From Methanomicrobiales archaeon (GTDB lineage: Archaea > Halobacteriota > Methanomicrobia > Methanomicrobiales > Methanospirillaceae), in NCBI GenBank assembly GCA_022841205.1, contig JALHCK010000001.1, positions 172,468 to 236,467 on the forward strand: a stretch of DNA of 64,000 nt, given 5' to 3'. How positions within the stretch are numbered: the stretch's first letter is position 1; the number at the start of each line of letters is the position of its first letter. The notes beneath the pieces were generated by a model. It saw only the letters and a program-made list of their open reading frames with translations, was not told the origin of the DNA and did no database searches. This document shows positions 8,383-16,953 of this stretch, in pieces. Made by a program: the position numbers and the translations under genes.

Positions 8383-9597
8383 GTGGACGAGAACGAACGA
8401 GCCGGGCTCTACCAGGAATCCCTCATGCTCCATGAACAGCACAGGGGAAAGATCGAGATAAAGGCAAAGGTCCCCATCAGGACGAAGAAAGATCTCTCCC
8501 TCGCCTATACCCCCGGGGTTGCAGAGGTCTGCCGGGCCATCCGGAAGGACCGGAATATGGCCTGGCGATACACCCTGAAATCAAACACAGTGGCCATTGT
8601 CAGCGATGGCTCTGCCGTCCTCGGCCTTGGAAACATCGGGGGATACGCGGCAATCCCCGTGATGGAGGGAAAGGCACTCCTCTTCAAGAAGTTTGCCGGA
8701 ATCGATGCCTTCCCGATCTGTTTCGAGAGCTACCATACCGACTTCGTGGACGAGGTGAGAAATATCGCCCCGGTCTTTGGCGGGATAAACCTCGAAGACA
8801 TCGCCGCCCCCAAGTGCTTCGAGGTTGAGGAGGCCCTCCAGGACATCGGTATACCGGTGATGCACGATGACCAGCACGGAACAGCCATCACCGTGCTCGC
8901 CGCGCTCCTGAATGCCTGCCGGGTCTCGAAAAAGGAGTTTGACGACCTCCGGATCGTGGTCTCGGGAGCAGGGGCGGCGGGCTATGGCATCACCCGCCTG
9001 CTGAAGTGCATTGGCTACAACCCGGAAGTCTGCACCATGGTCCGGGATATCATCGTCTGCGATACCCAGGGGATCATCCACCGCAACAGGAAGGGCCTGT
9101 ATGCCAACAAGTACAAGTTCATCCTCGCCGGTGAGACCAACCGTTCCGGCCGTGCCGGGAGCCTTGCCGATGCGCTGGAGGGGGCTGATGTCTTCATCGG
9201 GGTATCGGCACCGGGGATCGTGACCGGAGAGATGATCCGGCGCATGAACGATCATCCCATAGTCTTTGCCATGGCAAATCCCATTCCCGAGGTGATGCCG
9301 GATATCGCCCGGAAAGCCGGGGCTTTTATCATCGGGACCGGGAGAAGCGATTTCCCAAACCAGGTAAACAACGCCGTGGCTTTCCCCGGTGTTTTCAGGG
9401 GCGCACTCGATGCATGCGCCGAACGGATAACCGATGAAATGAAAATCGCTGCCGCCAATGCCATCGCCGGGTATGTCAGGAATCCCTCGCGGGAACACAT
9501 CATGCCCCCGGTGTTCGACCGCAAGGTCGTGCGTGCAATCGCGATGGCCGTTCGGGAAGCGGCCATCGCATCGGGAGTTGCCCGGGATGTCGGGTGA
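8383..9597 (+). CDS. NAD(P)-dependent malic enzyme
   Basis: This 404-residue enzyme converts malate to pyruvate and CO2 with reduction of NAD(P). It is the short, bacterial/archaeal type. Visible are the catalytic-Tyr segment [10 protein letters not shown] (41-50), [17 protein letters not shown] (133-149), the metal and substrate motif HDDQHGTAI (161-169), and the dinucleotide fold [11 protein letters not shown] (193-203). The conserved SDFPNQVNN segment lies near 325. It starts at a GTG preceded by GGTGA about seven bases upstream. In a methanogen with an incomplete reductive TCA branch it may connect C4 acids to pyruvate. No PTA domain is fused to it. Confidence 0.9.
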   Translation: MDENERAGLYQESLMLHEQHRGKIEIKAKVPIRTKKDLSLAYTPGVAEVCRAIRKDRNMAWRYTLKSNTVAIVSDGSAVLGLGNIGGYAAIPVMEGKALLFKKFAGIDAFPICFESYHTDFVDEVRNIAPVFGGINLEDIAAPKCFEVEEALQDIGIPVMHDDQHGTAITVLAALLNACRVSKKEFDDLRIVVSGAGAAGYGITRLLKCIGYNPEVCTMVRDIIVCDTQGIIHRNRKGLYANKYKFILAGETNRSGRAGSLADALEGADVFIGVSAPGIVTGEMIRRMNDHPIVFAMANPIPEVMPDIARKAGAFIIGTGRSDFPNQVNNAVAFPGVFRGALDACAERITDEMKIAAANAIAGYVRNPSREHIMPPVFDRKVVRAIAMAVREAAIASGVARDVG

Positions 9598-9718
9598 ATA
9601 CCGGGAGGTTTCCTGCCGCCCAGCCCTTTTCCGGGTCCTGCAATAATTTTTCCCGAAGAATGGTGGGAGGACCGATCCCGAGGGCACAGGATTTACCCCG
9701 TAACAGGGGCCACTCCTT

Positions 9719-10522
9719 CTAATCCGCTGGAGTTCTCCCCATTTTCGCAAGGTCGCGCAGATACCGTTCCCGTCGTGCCATATAGGGGCCAACGTCTTTC
9801 CCAAATGGGACATATTCAGAGACCCGCCATCCGTCCGCTGCCATCTCCTGCTTGGTCCTGTCTGCCAGTCCTATCAGGAACCCAAATGTTATACGATCGC
9901 GGTGGTCCGCCATCAGAGACATGATCTTTGGCAGGAGTTCTGGATCATGGGTGCCGACCTGGAATGTCACCCCGAACCGGGCAGCCTCCCGCACCAGGTC
10001 GAGCAGGCGGTTCTGGATCTCTTCTGCATCCTCTATATCCCCAACATAGGCACCCTTGACAAACCGGGGGATAACCCCAAGGGCGAGGAGCAGGCGAAGA
10101 TCACCCGGCGACCGGTACAGGTAGGCCTGGAGGGCCAGGGTGAGTGTGAGGTTCTTTTTCCCGCAGAGGGCTGCGGCCTCGATAGTGGTCCCCACCAGAT
10201 CCCGGCCTTCCATATCGACCTCGAAACCGACCCCGTTCATCCGTGCTTCACGGCAGAGCTCGTACGTCCGTTCGATGGCAAGATCCGGGTCAAAGAGAGC
10301 TCCCAGGGATGAAAGCTTGACCGAGATCGAGGCCGCGAGGCTTTTTCCTGATATGCTGGCAATGGTCTCGCGGTACATTGTCGTGACGGCATCTACACTT
10401 TCCGGTGTCCGGGTATACTCATTGAGTACGTGGAGGGTGCAGACAATATTCTGCCGGTTCCGTTTGTTGCACCAGGCAAGGGCGGCAGCGAGATCCTGGA
10501 GTGCCCAGCGGTCTGCGCTCAC
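9719..10522 (-). CDS. Proline dehydrogenase-like flavoprotein
   Basis: This 267-residue TIM-barrel protein is of the proline dehydrogenase (PutA PRODH) family, which oxidises proline to pyrroline-5-carboxylate with FAD. Conserved strands are visible: SVKLSSLGALFD, FEVDMEGRD, LTLALQAYLYR, RFVKGAY, FQVGTHD and YVPFGKD, followed by the C-terminal arginine helix YMARRERYL. It is about 40 residues shorter at the N-terminus than bacterial monofunctional enzymes but keeps the whole barrel. It overlaps the upstream membrane-protein gene by four bases. No pyrroline-5-carboxylate dehydrogenase is near, so the physiological role here is open. Confidence 0.75.
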   Translation of the reverse strand: MSADRWALQDLAAALAWCNKRNRQNIVCTLHVLNEYTRTPESVDAVTTMYRETIASISGKSLAASISVKLSSLGALFDPDLAIERTYELCREARMNGVGFEVDMEGRDLVGTTIEAAALCGKKNLTLTLALQAYLYRSPGDLRLLLALGVIPRFVKGAYVGDIEDAEEIQNRLLDLVREAARFGVTFQVGTHDPELLPKIMSLMADHRDRITFGFLIGLADRTKQEMAADGWRVSEYVPFGKDVGPYMARRERYLRDLAKMGRTPAD

Positions 10523-10797
10523 GGCTGCCCCTCACACTCTGCCTCATATCCTCTGAAGAGCATCCACACCGCAGAGAGCATCGAGAGGCTGGCTACAAGG
10601 AATACGAGTGCCATGACCTCTGCTGAAAGAAGTGTCCTGGTATAGGCCGAGAGATCGTAGAGTACGTATATTCCGAATGTCAGTGCAATGAACCATCCAA
10701 ATTTCTGTTTATTCTTAACAGCGATAAACAGGCATAAAACGCAGATAACGACTTCGATCAGGATGGATATGGGCTGCAGGAACTGGGGGAGATCCAT
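10519..10797 (-). CDS. Small three-helix membrane protein
   Basis: From the ATG at 10797 this gene encodes 92 residues with three hydrophobic helices (about 8-28, 36-54 and 62-80) and a short acidic C-terminal tail. The frame is open further upstream, and a longer N-terminal part of up to about 35 residues is possible. That region also contains the end of the ribbon-helix-helix gene, so the shorter start is preferred. It overlaps the proline dehydrogenase-like gene by four bases, suggesting coupled translation. I recognise no family. Confidence 0.55.
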   Translation of the reverse strand: MDLPQFLQPISILIEVVICVLCLFIAVKNKQKFGWFIALTFGIYVLYDLSAYTRTLLSAEVMALVFLVASLSMLSAVWMLFRGYEAECEGQP

Positions 10798-10906
10798 GAA
10801 AAAACATGCATCGTTCCCGTAGAAATTGTCTTCGGGTGTCAGTCCGGGCACGGAGATGGGGGGGCGTGAGATACGCACCGCTGTACATGTCGTAATGAAC
10901 AGGTTC

Positions 10907-11311
10907 TCACATCCGGCCCGGCTTTCCACCATCTGCCCCTGAGAAGTCCTTTTTCTCGTAATCGTTGTACAATCCCTGGAGCAGGGATGAAATTTTTTCT
11001 TCAAGATCAGGCGGCACCTCGCGCTCACCTTCGCTCAGCGGGCACTGCTCCCAGAGCCTGAGCAGAACTGAGATCTGTTCATCCTTCCGCTGCAACTCCT
11101 GTTCAAGCTCCCAGACTCTCCGTCGCATTATCTGGTTTTCGAATGCGAGATCCTTTTCCTTTGTTCCTGCACCCTGCAGAGTACCGATATACATGCGGAG
11201 GGCAGAATTTACAAGGTCGTCAGGGTCTTCGCATCCCTGCCTCCGGGAGTACTTCCGGATCGGCTCTTCGAGATCGGGATCGAGCGTAATGCAGAACGGC
11301 TTGTCTGCCAT
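10907..11311 (-). CDS. Ribbon-helix-helix protein with coiled coil
   Basis: A 134-residue protein. Residues 5-42 (FCITLDPDLEEPIRKY, then DPDDLVNSALRMYI) fit a ribbon-helix-helix DNA-binding domain: a strand followed by two helices. Residues 50-88 are a heptad-rich helix, KEKDLAFENQIMRRRVWELE and on, predicted as a coiled coil for dimerisation. The tail is acidic and basic mixed. It is the first gene of a probable unit with the small membrane protein and the proline dehydrogenase-like protein, and may regulate that unit. The fold is inferred from pattern; the operator is not known. Confidence 0.65.
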   Translation of the reverse strand: MADKPFCITLDPDLEEPIRKYSRRQGCEDPDDLVNSALRMYIGTLQGAGTKEKDLAFENQIMRRRVWELEQELQRKDEQISVLLRLWEQCPLSEGEREVPPDLEEKISSLLQGLYNDYEKKDFSGADGGKPGRM

Positions 11312-11567
11312 ACCGGTTCATGGGATGGAGGGTATCATCATGTTTTCTTCGGAAATTGGGGAAAAGTCTCTTCTTCATTTATGAAGTCTGGTTTTCGGCT
11401 GGCATACATACCGTGCAGGTTCAACTGGAAAGGGCTCTTCAGCGGGAATATTTGAAAATCATTACATACCTTTCCCCGCACCATTCCTGTATGGAGATAT
11501 ATTTGGTGAAACAGCCAGGAAAGTCAAGCAGGATACAAACAATGGAGGATTCGGGGGTATATTCCTC

Positions 11568-13391
11568 GTGAACCTGCCGGTTTTCCTCAAGGGGAGAAAT
11601 GTGCTCTGGAACGTTGCCATTGTCTGCTCGACAATTGTTGCACTCGGGGCCAACCTTGCCGGCCTCCTAGCCGGAATCACCATCGTTATCCCTCACCTCC
11701 TTTACATCCCGGTCATAATCGCTGCCTACCGCTACCCGAAGCATGGACTCATCCTTGCCGGATGCATCAGCGGGTCCTATGTCCTCATAGTCATTTCGGT
11801 TGCGGGAACGGCATCTCTGACGGCGGTCGAGGCGCTCATAAGGGCTGTGGTAATCATCCTTATCGGCGAACTTATTGCTTTGCTCACCCTCCGCCTGCGC
11901 AGCCAGGAGAGTCTTTACCAGGGTCTCTTTGACAACTCCGAGGCGGGAAGTATTCTCATCAGGAACAAGGAAGGAACCTGGAAGGTGGAGGAGGCGAACT
12001 GGAATGCCGCAGCCCTGCTGAAGAGGGACCCCACCGACCTCCAGGGCCAGCCGATATCGGCATTATGGAGTATGCAGGAAGGAGAGGACATTCTCTCGCT
12101 CTTCTCCCGCCAGGGAAAAGTATATGCAACGGAGACCTCGTTATCGGCCGCCAACGGTGATGTGCGGAGGGTGCTTATCTCAATGGCGCGTATCCCGGAG
12201 AACCGGGCGGTCCTCACTTTCGTAGATATCACGAGGCGCGTTGCTGCTGAACAGGCGCTCCAGAATGCCCGTGACAAGTTGCACCTCCTTTCCCGCATCT
12301 CCGGAGATCACCTCCACCGCAATGTCTGTGAGATAATCGAGACCATCGATGGATCAGCAGCGGAAAGTGTGGTTGCAGCACCACCCCGGGTGATGTCCCG
12401 GATCCGGGCTCTGGCCATGACCCTGGTCCGCCACCTCTCCCTGGCCGAGACCTACAAGGATCTCGGGACCCGGCCGCCCCAGTGGATCCGGGTCCAGAAG
12501 GTTCTTGAGTCCTTGGAATTCGCAGGGGAGAAAGAAGGGGTCTCTCTCAGGTTCTGGGTTGAGCGGCTAGAAGTCTATACAGACCCCCTTTTCCGGGATG
12601 TTCTTGCCCATGTGGTAGAAAATGCTCTACGGCACGGTGGACCGCTTCGGAATATCCTGGTCACCTGCAAGCGGGCGGACGGCGGCCTTTCACTGATCAT
12701 CGAAGACGATGGTACCGGCATCCCTGCCGGCATAAAGGATGCCATATTCGAATATGACTCAGGGGGGCACGGCGGGCTTGGCCTTTTTATCTGTCGTCAG
12801 ATCCTTGGCGTTACCGGGATAACCATGACCGAGACCGGAACAGAGGGGTCTGGTGCCCGGTTCGTTATCCATATCCCGGAAGGTAACTTCCGTATTGAGG
12901 GTGCAGGGGATGCTCCGCTGTTCCCGGCCGGGGAGACAGGCCGCGGGGTCCGCTATTCGGACAATGTCCTGGTGCGGGAACTAATCTCTTTTGAATTCCC
13001 GGTTGCAGACGCCCTCTGGATCGATTACCATGCCACCACCGGCGACCCTGAATCTGACCGGATCTTTGCGACATTTACCAACGGAAACGCTGTATCTCTT
13101 GCCCGGTGCCGGAGCCATCCCGACGGTCTGGAAGTTGACGGGATTTTCACACCGGAGAGGTACCGTGGCCACGGGTATGCTAATATCGCTGTCCGGGGAC
13201 TCGTCGAAGCCTGTGGTCACGACCCCCTGTACATGCACTCTGTCCTGAACCTTACTGAATTCTATGCCCGTTACGGGTTTGTACTGATCCCGGAAGATGA
13301 GCTCCCCCCTGCCATCCGGGAACGGTTCGCATGGGCACAGGGGGATATGGAGAGTGCCAACGTTGCACCCATGATGCGTAACCCGACCTGA
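11568..13391 (+). CDS. Membrane histidine kinase fused to a GNAT acetyltransferase domain
   Basis: A 607-residue protein with four parts. Residues about 14-110 hold four to five transmembrane helices. Residues about 115-230 are a PAS domain. Residues 235-440 are the kinase core: a phosphoacceptor-like helix near 238-260, N box VVENALRHG (349-357), G1 DDGTGIP (380-386) and G2 GGHGGLGLF (399-407). Residues about 465-600 are a GNAT fold with the acetyl-CoA motif RYRGHG (531-536) and the typical end NLTEFYARYGF. The acceptor segment reads SGDHLHRN, where related archaeal kinases have RHDxxN, so the phosphorylated His (248 or 250) is uncertain. The GTG start at 11568 follows a purine-rich GGAGGATTCGGGGG. 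No response regulator is adjacent. Confidence 0.82.
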   Translation: MNLPVFLKGRNVLWNVAIVCSTIVALGANLAGLLAGITIVIPHLLYIPVIIAAYRYPKHGLILAGCISGSYVLIVISVAGTASLTAVEALIRAVVIILIGELIALLTLRLRSQESLYQGLFDNSEAGSILIRNKEGTWKVEEANWNAAALLKRDPTDLQGQPISALWSMQEGEDILSLFSRQGKVYATETSLSAANGDVRRVLISMARIPENRAVLTFVDITRRVAAEQALQNARDKLHLLSRISGDHLHRNVCEIIETIDGSAAESVVAAPPRVMSRIRALAMTLVRHLSLAETYKDLGTRPPQWIRVQKVLESLEFAGEKEGVSLRFWVERLEVYTDPLFRDVLAHVVENALRHGGPLRNILVTCKRADGGLSLIIEDDGTGIPAGIKDAIFEYDSGGHGGLGLFICRQILGVTGITMTETGTEGSGARFVIHIPEGNFRIEGAGDAPLFPAGETGRGVRYSDNVLVRELISFEFPVADALWIDYHATTGDPESDRIFATFTNGNAVSLARCRSHPDGLEVDGIFTPERYRGHGYANIAVRGLVEACGHDPLYMHSVLNLTEFYARYGFVLIPEDELPPAIRERFAWAQGDMESANVAPMMRNPT

Positions 13392-13443
13392 TTGACGGGG
13401 TAATTCGACTCCCTGCCTCTATTCCAGGCCGGAAATGGTGAAA

Positions 13444-13462
13444 CCCCGAGTTCTCTTCGGGG
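13444..13462 (+). terminator. Hairpin after the kinase-GNAT gene
   Basis: A perfect 6-bp stem (CCCCGA / TCGGGG) with a 7-base loop lies 53 bases after the stop codon. It is not followed by a T tract, so it may be an RNA-stabilising or processing structure instead of a terminator. Confidence 0.3.
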
Positions 13463-13500
13463 CGCCGTCCCCGGAATCCGGTCCGGGTATGCTGCGCCAA

Positions 13501-13512
13501 GGGTTATATCCT
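13501..13512 (+). promoter_or_regulatory. TATA box upstream of the DUF355 gene
   Basis: GGGTTATATCC is centred near 13507, which puts transcription start at about 13533. That leaves a leader of about eight bases before the ATG at 13541, or none before the GTG at 13535. The mRNA is probably near-leaderless. Confidence 0.45.
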
Positions 13513-13540
13513 GCAGGACAGATGGATCACCAGAGTGCGT

Positions 13541-14038
13541 ATGAATGACCCTGTGGTATTTTACCGGGTATCCATCAGCAAGCCTGACGATGTGAATGTC
13601 ATTCTCGGGCAGTCCCACTTCATCAAGACTGCAGAAGACCTCTACGAGGCTCTGGCAGGGTCTGTTGCCGGAGCAAAATTCGGCCTTGCCTTCTGCGAAG
13701 CGTCTGCCGAGCGCCTGGTGCGGGTGGAAGGGACTGCGGAGGATTTAAAGGAGCTCGCTGCAGAGAATGCCCTTGCAATTGGTGCCGGCCATTCCTTCAT
13801 CATCATGCTTCGCGACTGCTACCCGATCAACGTGCTGAATGCAATCAAGGGTGTCCAGGAGGTATGCACCGTATTCTGCGCCACGGCAAACCCGGTCGAA
13901 GTTATAATCGCTGAGAGTCCCCTTGGCCGCGGGATCATGGGTGTCATCGATGGGCACTCACCACTGGGCATCGAAGGGCCGAAGGAGTTAAAGAACCGGA
14001 TCGATCTGTTGCGGAAATTCGGATACAAGCGGGGATGA
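13541..14038 (+). CDS. DUF355 (adenosine-specific kinase family) protein
   Basis: This 165-residue protein belongs to the DUF355/COG1839 family, annotated as adenosine-specific kinase from structural work on a thermophile homologue. Family signatures are DVNVILGQSHFIKTAEDLYEAL near the N-terminus, AKFGLAFCEAS, the GAGHSFIIML strand, and the hallmark ESPLGRGIMGVIDG near residue 125. The true biochemical role is not settled in the literature I know. It stands alone with its own promoter. The ATG at 13541 is preferred to the GTG two codons upstream. Confidence 0.85.
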   Translation: MNDPVVFYRVSISKPDDVNVILGQSHFIKTAEDLYEALAGSVAGAKFGLAFCEASAERLVRVEGTAEDLKELAAENALAIGAGHSFIIMLRDCYPINVLNAIKGVQEVCTVFCATANPVEVIIAESPLGRGIMGVIDGHSPLGIEGPKELKNRIDLLRKFGYKRG

Positions 14039-14314
14039 ATCCCCAGGTACACCAGAACCGCCGGATTCCGGCATGTTCCTGTTCTACCAGCTGGTTTTTC
14101 CTTACGGATGCTCCAGATAGTAATAAAGCCATATTCCGAGAGGATGAGAACGACATCGTCCGCGAGGATCCGGAGGCCGGACTGGTTACCCGGGGGTTGA
14201 TTGAGGGCAGGTGCTGGAAAACGATTCGCCGACGAGGCCCAAGGTATATCTGTTATAGGGGAATACACCCGGGATACCACAACCGGGATTCAGAGCCGCA
14301 AGCCTTTTATGGTG

Positions 14315-14734
14315 TTACGGTGCTATCTGCACTTCGTGGCTCATCTTGTCCATGTCCACCCCATCTCTTGCAATCGTGACATTGATCATGTAGGTACCGG
14401 CGCTGATCCCGGCGCAGCTGGAGCAGGCAGGGAGCCGGAACTCCCAGGCAAACGGGTTGGTCCCGGGAGTGAGGTTTGCCATAATCTCGCGGGAGACATG
14501 GTAGTTCCCGTACCGATCTTCGATCCCTTCGATTGTTATCAGGGTGTTGTCAAGGGTCCCTGATGAGGTTACCTTGACAGATATGGTCATCACCTCATTC
14601 GAATGATACAGATCCTTGTCGGTTGAAACAGAAAGGATATCTGCCCGGGCAATACCCGAAGACAGGGTAAATATGGCTACAGCTGCCACTACGATCAGGA
14701 TTGCGGCGGCGATGTAGGGGAGATGCCTTTGCAT
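14315..14734 (-). CDS. Exported single-domain beta-sandwich protein
   Basis: A 139-residue protein with an N-terminal hydrophobic helix (about 7-28) that could be a signal peptide or anchor. The rest is strand-rich: LSVSTDKDLYHSNEVMTISV is typical of an Ig-like or CARDB-like sandwich, followed by a CSSC pair near residue 105 that may form a disulfide or bind metal, and YMINVTIARDG. It stands alone and would be located outside the membrane. I cannot assign a function. Confidence 0.6.
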   Translation of the reverse strand: MQRHLPYIAAAILIVVAAVAIFTLSSGIARADILSVSTDKDLYHSNEVMTISVKVTSSGTLDNTLITIEGIEDRYGNYHVSREIMANLTPGTNPFAWEFRLPACSSCAGISAGTYMINVTIARDGVDMDKMSHEVQIAP

Positions 14735-15046
14735 GGATAAGTATTTTTTTGGGATTCCTTATCAGTCCATTGGTGAAAAACATGTAACCAGTGTGGAGGT
14801 CGGCCGGCCGGATTTCGTTCCGGCGCAACTCTTCAGGAAACCTTGTGAGCTGGATTTAACACCATCATTCAAAATCTTCTGTGCTGGTACCAACCAGCCT
14901 GCTTGGGTCGCTTCATAGTCTGGAAGGAAAGGTGGTCCAGGATATGCAGGCGCCACCGGGGCAACCCCTGAATAAAAGTGTAAACCGGGTGCTGGTCTTC
15001 CCCGGGTTGAATCGGAATGACATCCGCATTCAGCCCCGGGATTGGT
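14735..15046. other. Intergenic stretch, no gene seen
   Basis: About 310 bases between the exported beta-sandwich gene and msrA hold no convincing coding frame. A 6-bp hairpin (GCTGGT / ACCAGC, loop ACCA) lies at 14883-14898. Nothing else stands out. Confidence 0.45.
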
Positions 15047-15539
15047 TTACTCCCAGTACTTTCCTGCTGCAGCATAGCCCAGGCCGCACTTCTCATAAAA
15101 CTGCTGGTGATGTTCTTCAGCTCTAAAGAAACGTGATGCAGGGAGAATCTTTGTGGTGACAGGTCTGTTTTCGTATTTTCCGGATGCCTGGATCTGATTT
15201 CGTGAAGATTCAGCTGTTCGCTGCTGGTTTTCTGTGGAAAAAAAGATTGCAGATTGCTCATATGCCTCTTTTGCAGGTTTCGCGGGGTCATGGATATTCC
15301 AGAACACTTCGAGGGTCCGCCCATAGCCTATCACTGCGGGATTGAATGTGATTCTGACCGCTTCCACGTGCCCGGTGGTGCCGGAGCTGACCTGTTCGAA
15401 GTCCGGGTCCGGCATGGATCCTCCTGTATAACCCGTTTCGGTATAAAGGATACCGTCAATCTTCCTCTAATCCAGCCTCAACATCCCAGAAACAGCCGGC
15501 AGCGAATATAGCGGTCTCCGGGCCAGGTGACAGGCGCAT
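15047..15539 (-). pseudogene. msrA: Peptide methionine sulfoxide reductase A, frameshifted
   Basis: Two overlapping minus-strand frames together make a full MsrA. The first, from ATG 15539, contains the catalytic segment AAGCFWDVEAGL and then runs into TGA. The second supplies RKIDGILYTETGYTGG, TTGHVEAVRI, NIHDPAKPAKE, the FRAEEHHQQFYEK segment and the natural C-terminus. The switch falls within 15461-15470, where removing one base restores the frame at the expected MsrA position. As read, the product would stop after about 25 residues. This is either a recent inactivating mutation or a one-base sequencing error. The ATG at 15415 inside the gene would give a protein without the catalytic cysteine and is not a true start. 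Confidence 0.85.
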
Positions 15540-15632
15540 ATTGATGACGTTTATCCACCACCCTGATTGAAGTTCCGGTGTCGTGTCACTATAGCGCAGT
15601 CGTAAAATACGATTGGCATCTTACCATGAAGC

Positions 15633-16826
15633 ATGCAGGCGAGAGTTCCGCCCGATGAACTTGAACGACGGATGCGCAGGTTCATAGATCGGATGGATAA
15701 CGATAACCCCGGGTGGAAATACGCAGTGCTGCTTGGGGGAATTAACCTTTACTATTTCACGGGGACGATGCAGGATGCGGTGCTTCTCGTTCCCCGTGAC
15801 GGAGAGGCCGTTCTCTGGGTCAGGCGGAGTTATGAACGGGCGCTAGCCGAATCCTCCTTTCCCCGGATCGAGCCGATGCAAAGCTACCGGGATGCCGCTT
15901 CCGGTTCCCGGAACATCCCGGACACGGTCTACATCGAATCGGAATTCGTCACCCTGGGATTACTCCAGCGGTTGCAGAAACATTTCCCGTTCTCCAGGTC
16001 AAAGCCGCTCGACATGCAGGTTGGGAGAGTCCGCGCTGTGAAGAGCTCCTATGAACTTTCGTGCATGGAGCGGGCCGGGAAGATTCATGAACGGGTACTT
16101 GAGGAATGTGTTCCCGGGATCCTCACGCAGGGGATGAGTGAGGCTGAATTCGGAACAATGGTCTATTCGGTCATGGTCCGGGAAGGACACCAGGGGATCG
16201 TCCGTTTTGGCGGATGGGGAATCGAGATCGAGGTCGGTCAACTCGGTTTTGGCGAAAATTCACTATATCCCACGAGTTTCGACGGACCTGGCGGGTGTCG
16301 CGGGGTATGTCCGGCAGCACCCGTGCTCGGGAGCCGTGAACGGAACCTGCATGACGGCGACCTGGTCTTCATCGACAATGCCTGCGGGGTCGAGGGGTAC
16401 CAGACCGATAAGACCATGACCTACATCTTCGGAAGGCCGATACCTGAAAATGCCATCGCGATCCATCAACAGTGTGTCGAACTCCAGAATGAGCTCGCCG
16501 CGCTTCTGAGGCCGGGTAACACACCCTCCATGATCTATTCCCAAATTATGGATGGCCTCAGCCCGGAGTTCAGTGAGAACTTCATGGGATATGGTTCCCG
16601 GCGGGCGCAGTTCCTCGGCCATGGGGTAGGGCTGCTGGTCGATGAAATACCGGTAATTGCCAGGGGCTATGACGACCCGCTCGAGGAAGGGATGACCATT
16701 GCCCTCGAACCAAAAAAGGGAGTCAGGGGGGTCGGTATGGTGGGAATCGAGAACACCTTCGTGGTTACACCGGCATGCGGCAGAAGCATCACCGGGAACA
16801 GTAATGGCTTGATCCCGGTCTGGTGA
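15633..16826 (+). CDS. M24-family metallopeptidase (Xaa-Pro dipeptidase-like)
   Basis: This 397-residue protein has the creatinase-type N-terminal domain and a pita-bread catalytic domain of peptidase family M24. The five dimetal ligands are all visible: Asp248 in VFIDNACG, Asp259 in YQTDKTMTY, His330 in FLGHGVGLLVDE, Glu359 in IALEPKK and Glu373 in GIENTF. Members cleave Xaa-Pro dipeptides in the cytoplasm; some homologues have other C-N hydrolase activities. It stands as a single gene. The start at 15633 is the first ATG, after a T-rich region. Confidence 0.88.
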   Translation: MQARVPPDELERRMRRFIDRMDNDNPGWKYAVLLGGINLYYFTGTMQDAVLLVPRDGEAVLWVRRSYERALAESSFPRIEPMQSYRDAASGSRNIPDTVYIESEFVTLGLLQRLQKHFPFSRSKPLDMQVGRVRAVKSSYELSCMERAGKIHERVLEECVPGILTQGMSEAEFGTMVYSVMVREGHQGIVRFGGWGIEIEVGQLGFGENSLYPTSFDGPGGCRGVCPAAPVLGSRERNLHDGDLVFIDNACGVEGYQTDKTMTYIFGRPIPENAIAIHQQCVELQNELAALLRPGNTPSMIYSQIMDGLSPEFSENFMGYGSRRAQFLGHGVGLLVDEIPVIARGYDDPLEEGMTIALEPKKGVRGVGMVGIENTFVVTPACGRSITGNSNGLIPVW

Positions 16827-16953
16827 TAATCCAAAGAACCCTCCGGCATGGATGAACTATTAAAACAGGTTTGACAAGATCGATCCCTGGCGATTCAAAA
16901 ATTTCTTATTCGTGCAGCGAGTCACTAGAATAACAGAAAACAGGTGGAAGGAC

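Noticed and set aside
15047..15415. A short but intact MsrA starting at 15415
   Set aside because: That start is inside the domain and would remove the catalytic cysteine, which is plainly encoded just upstream in the shifted frame.
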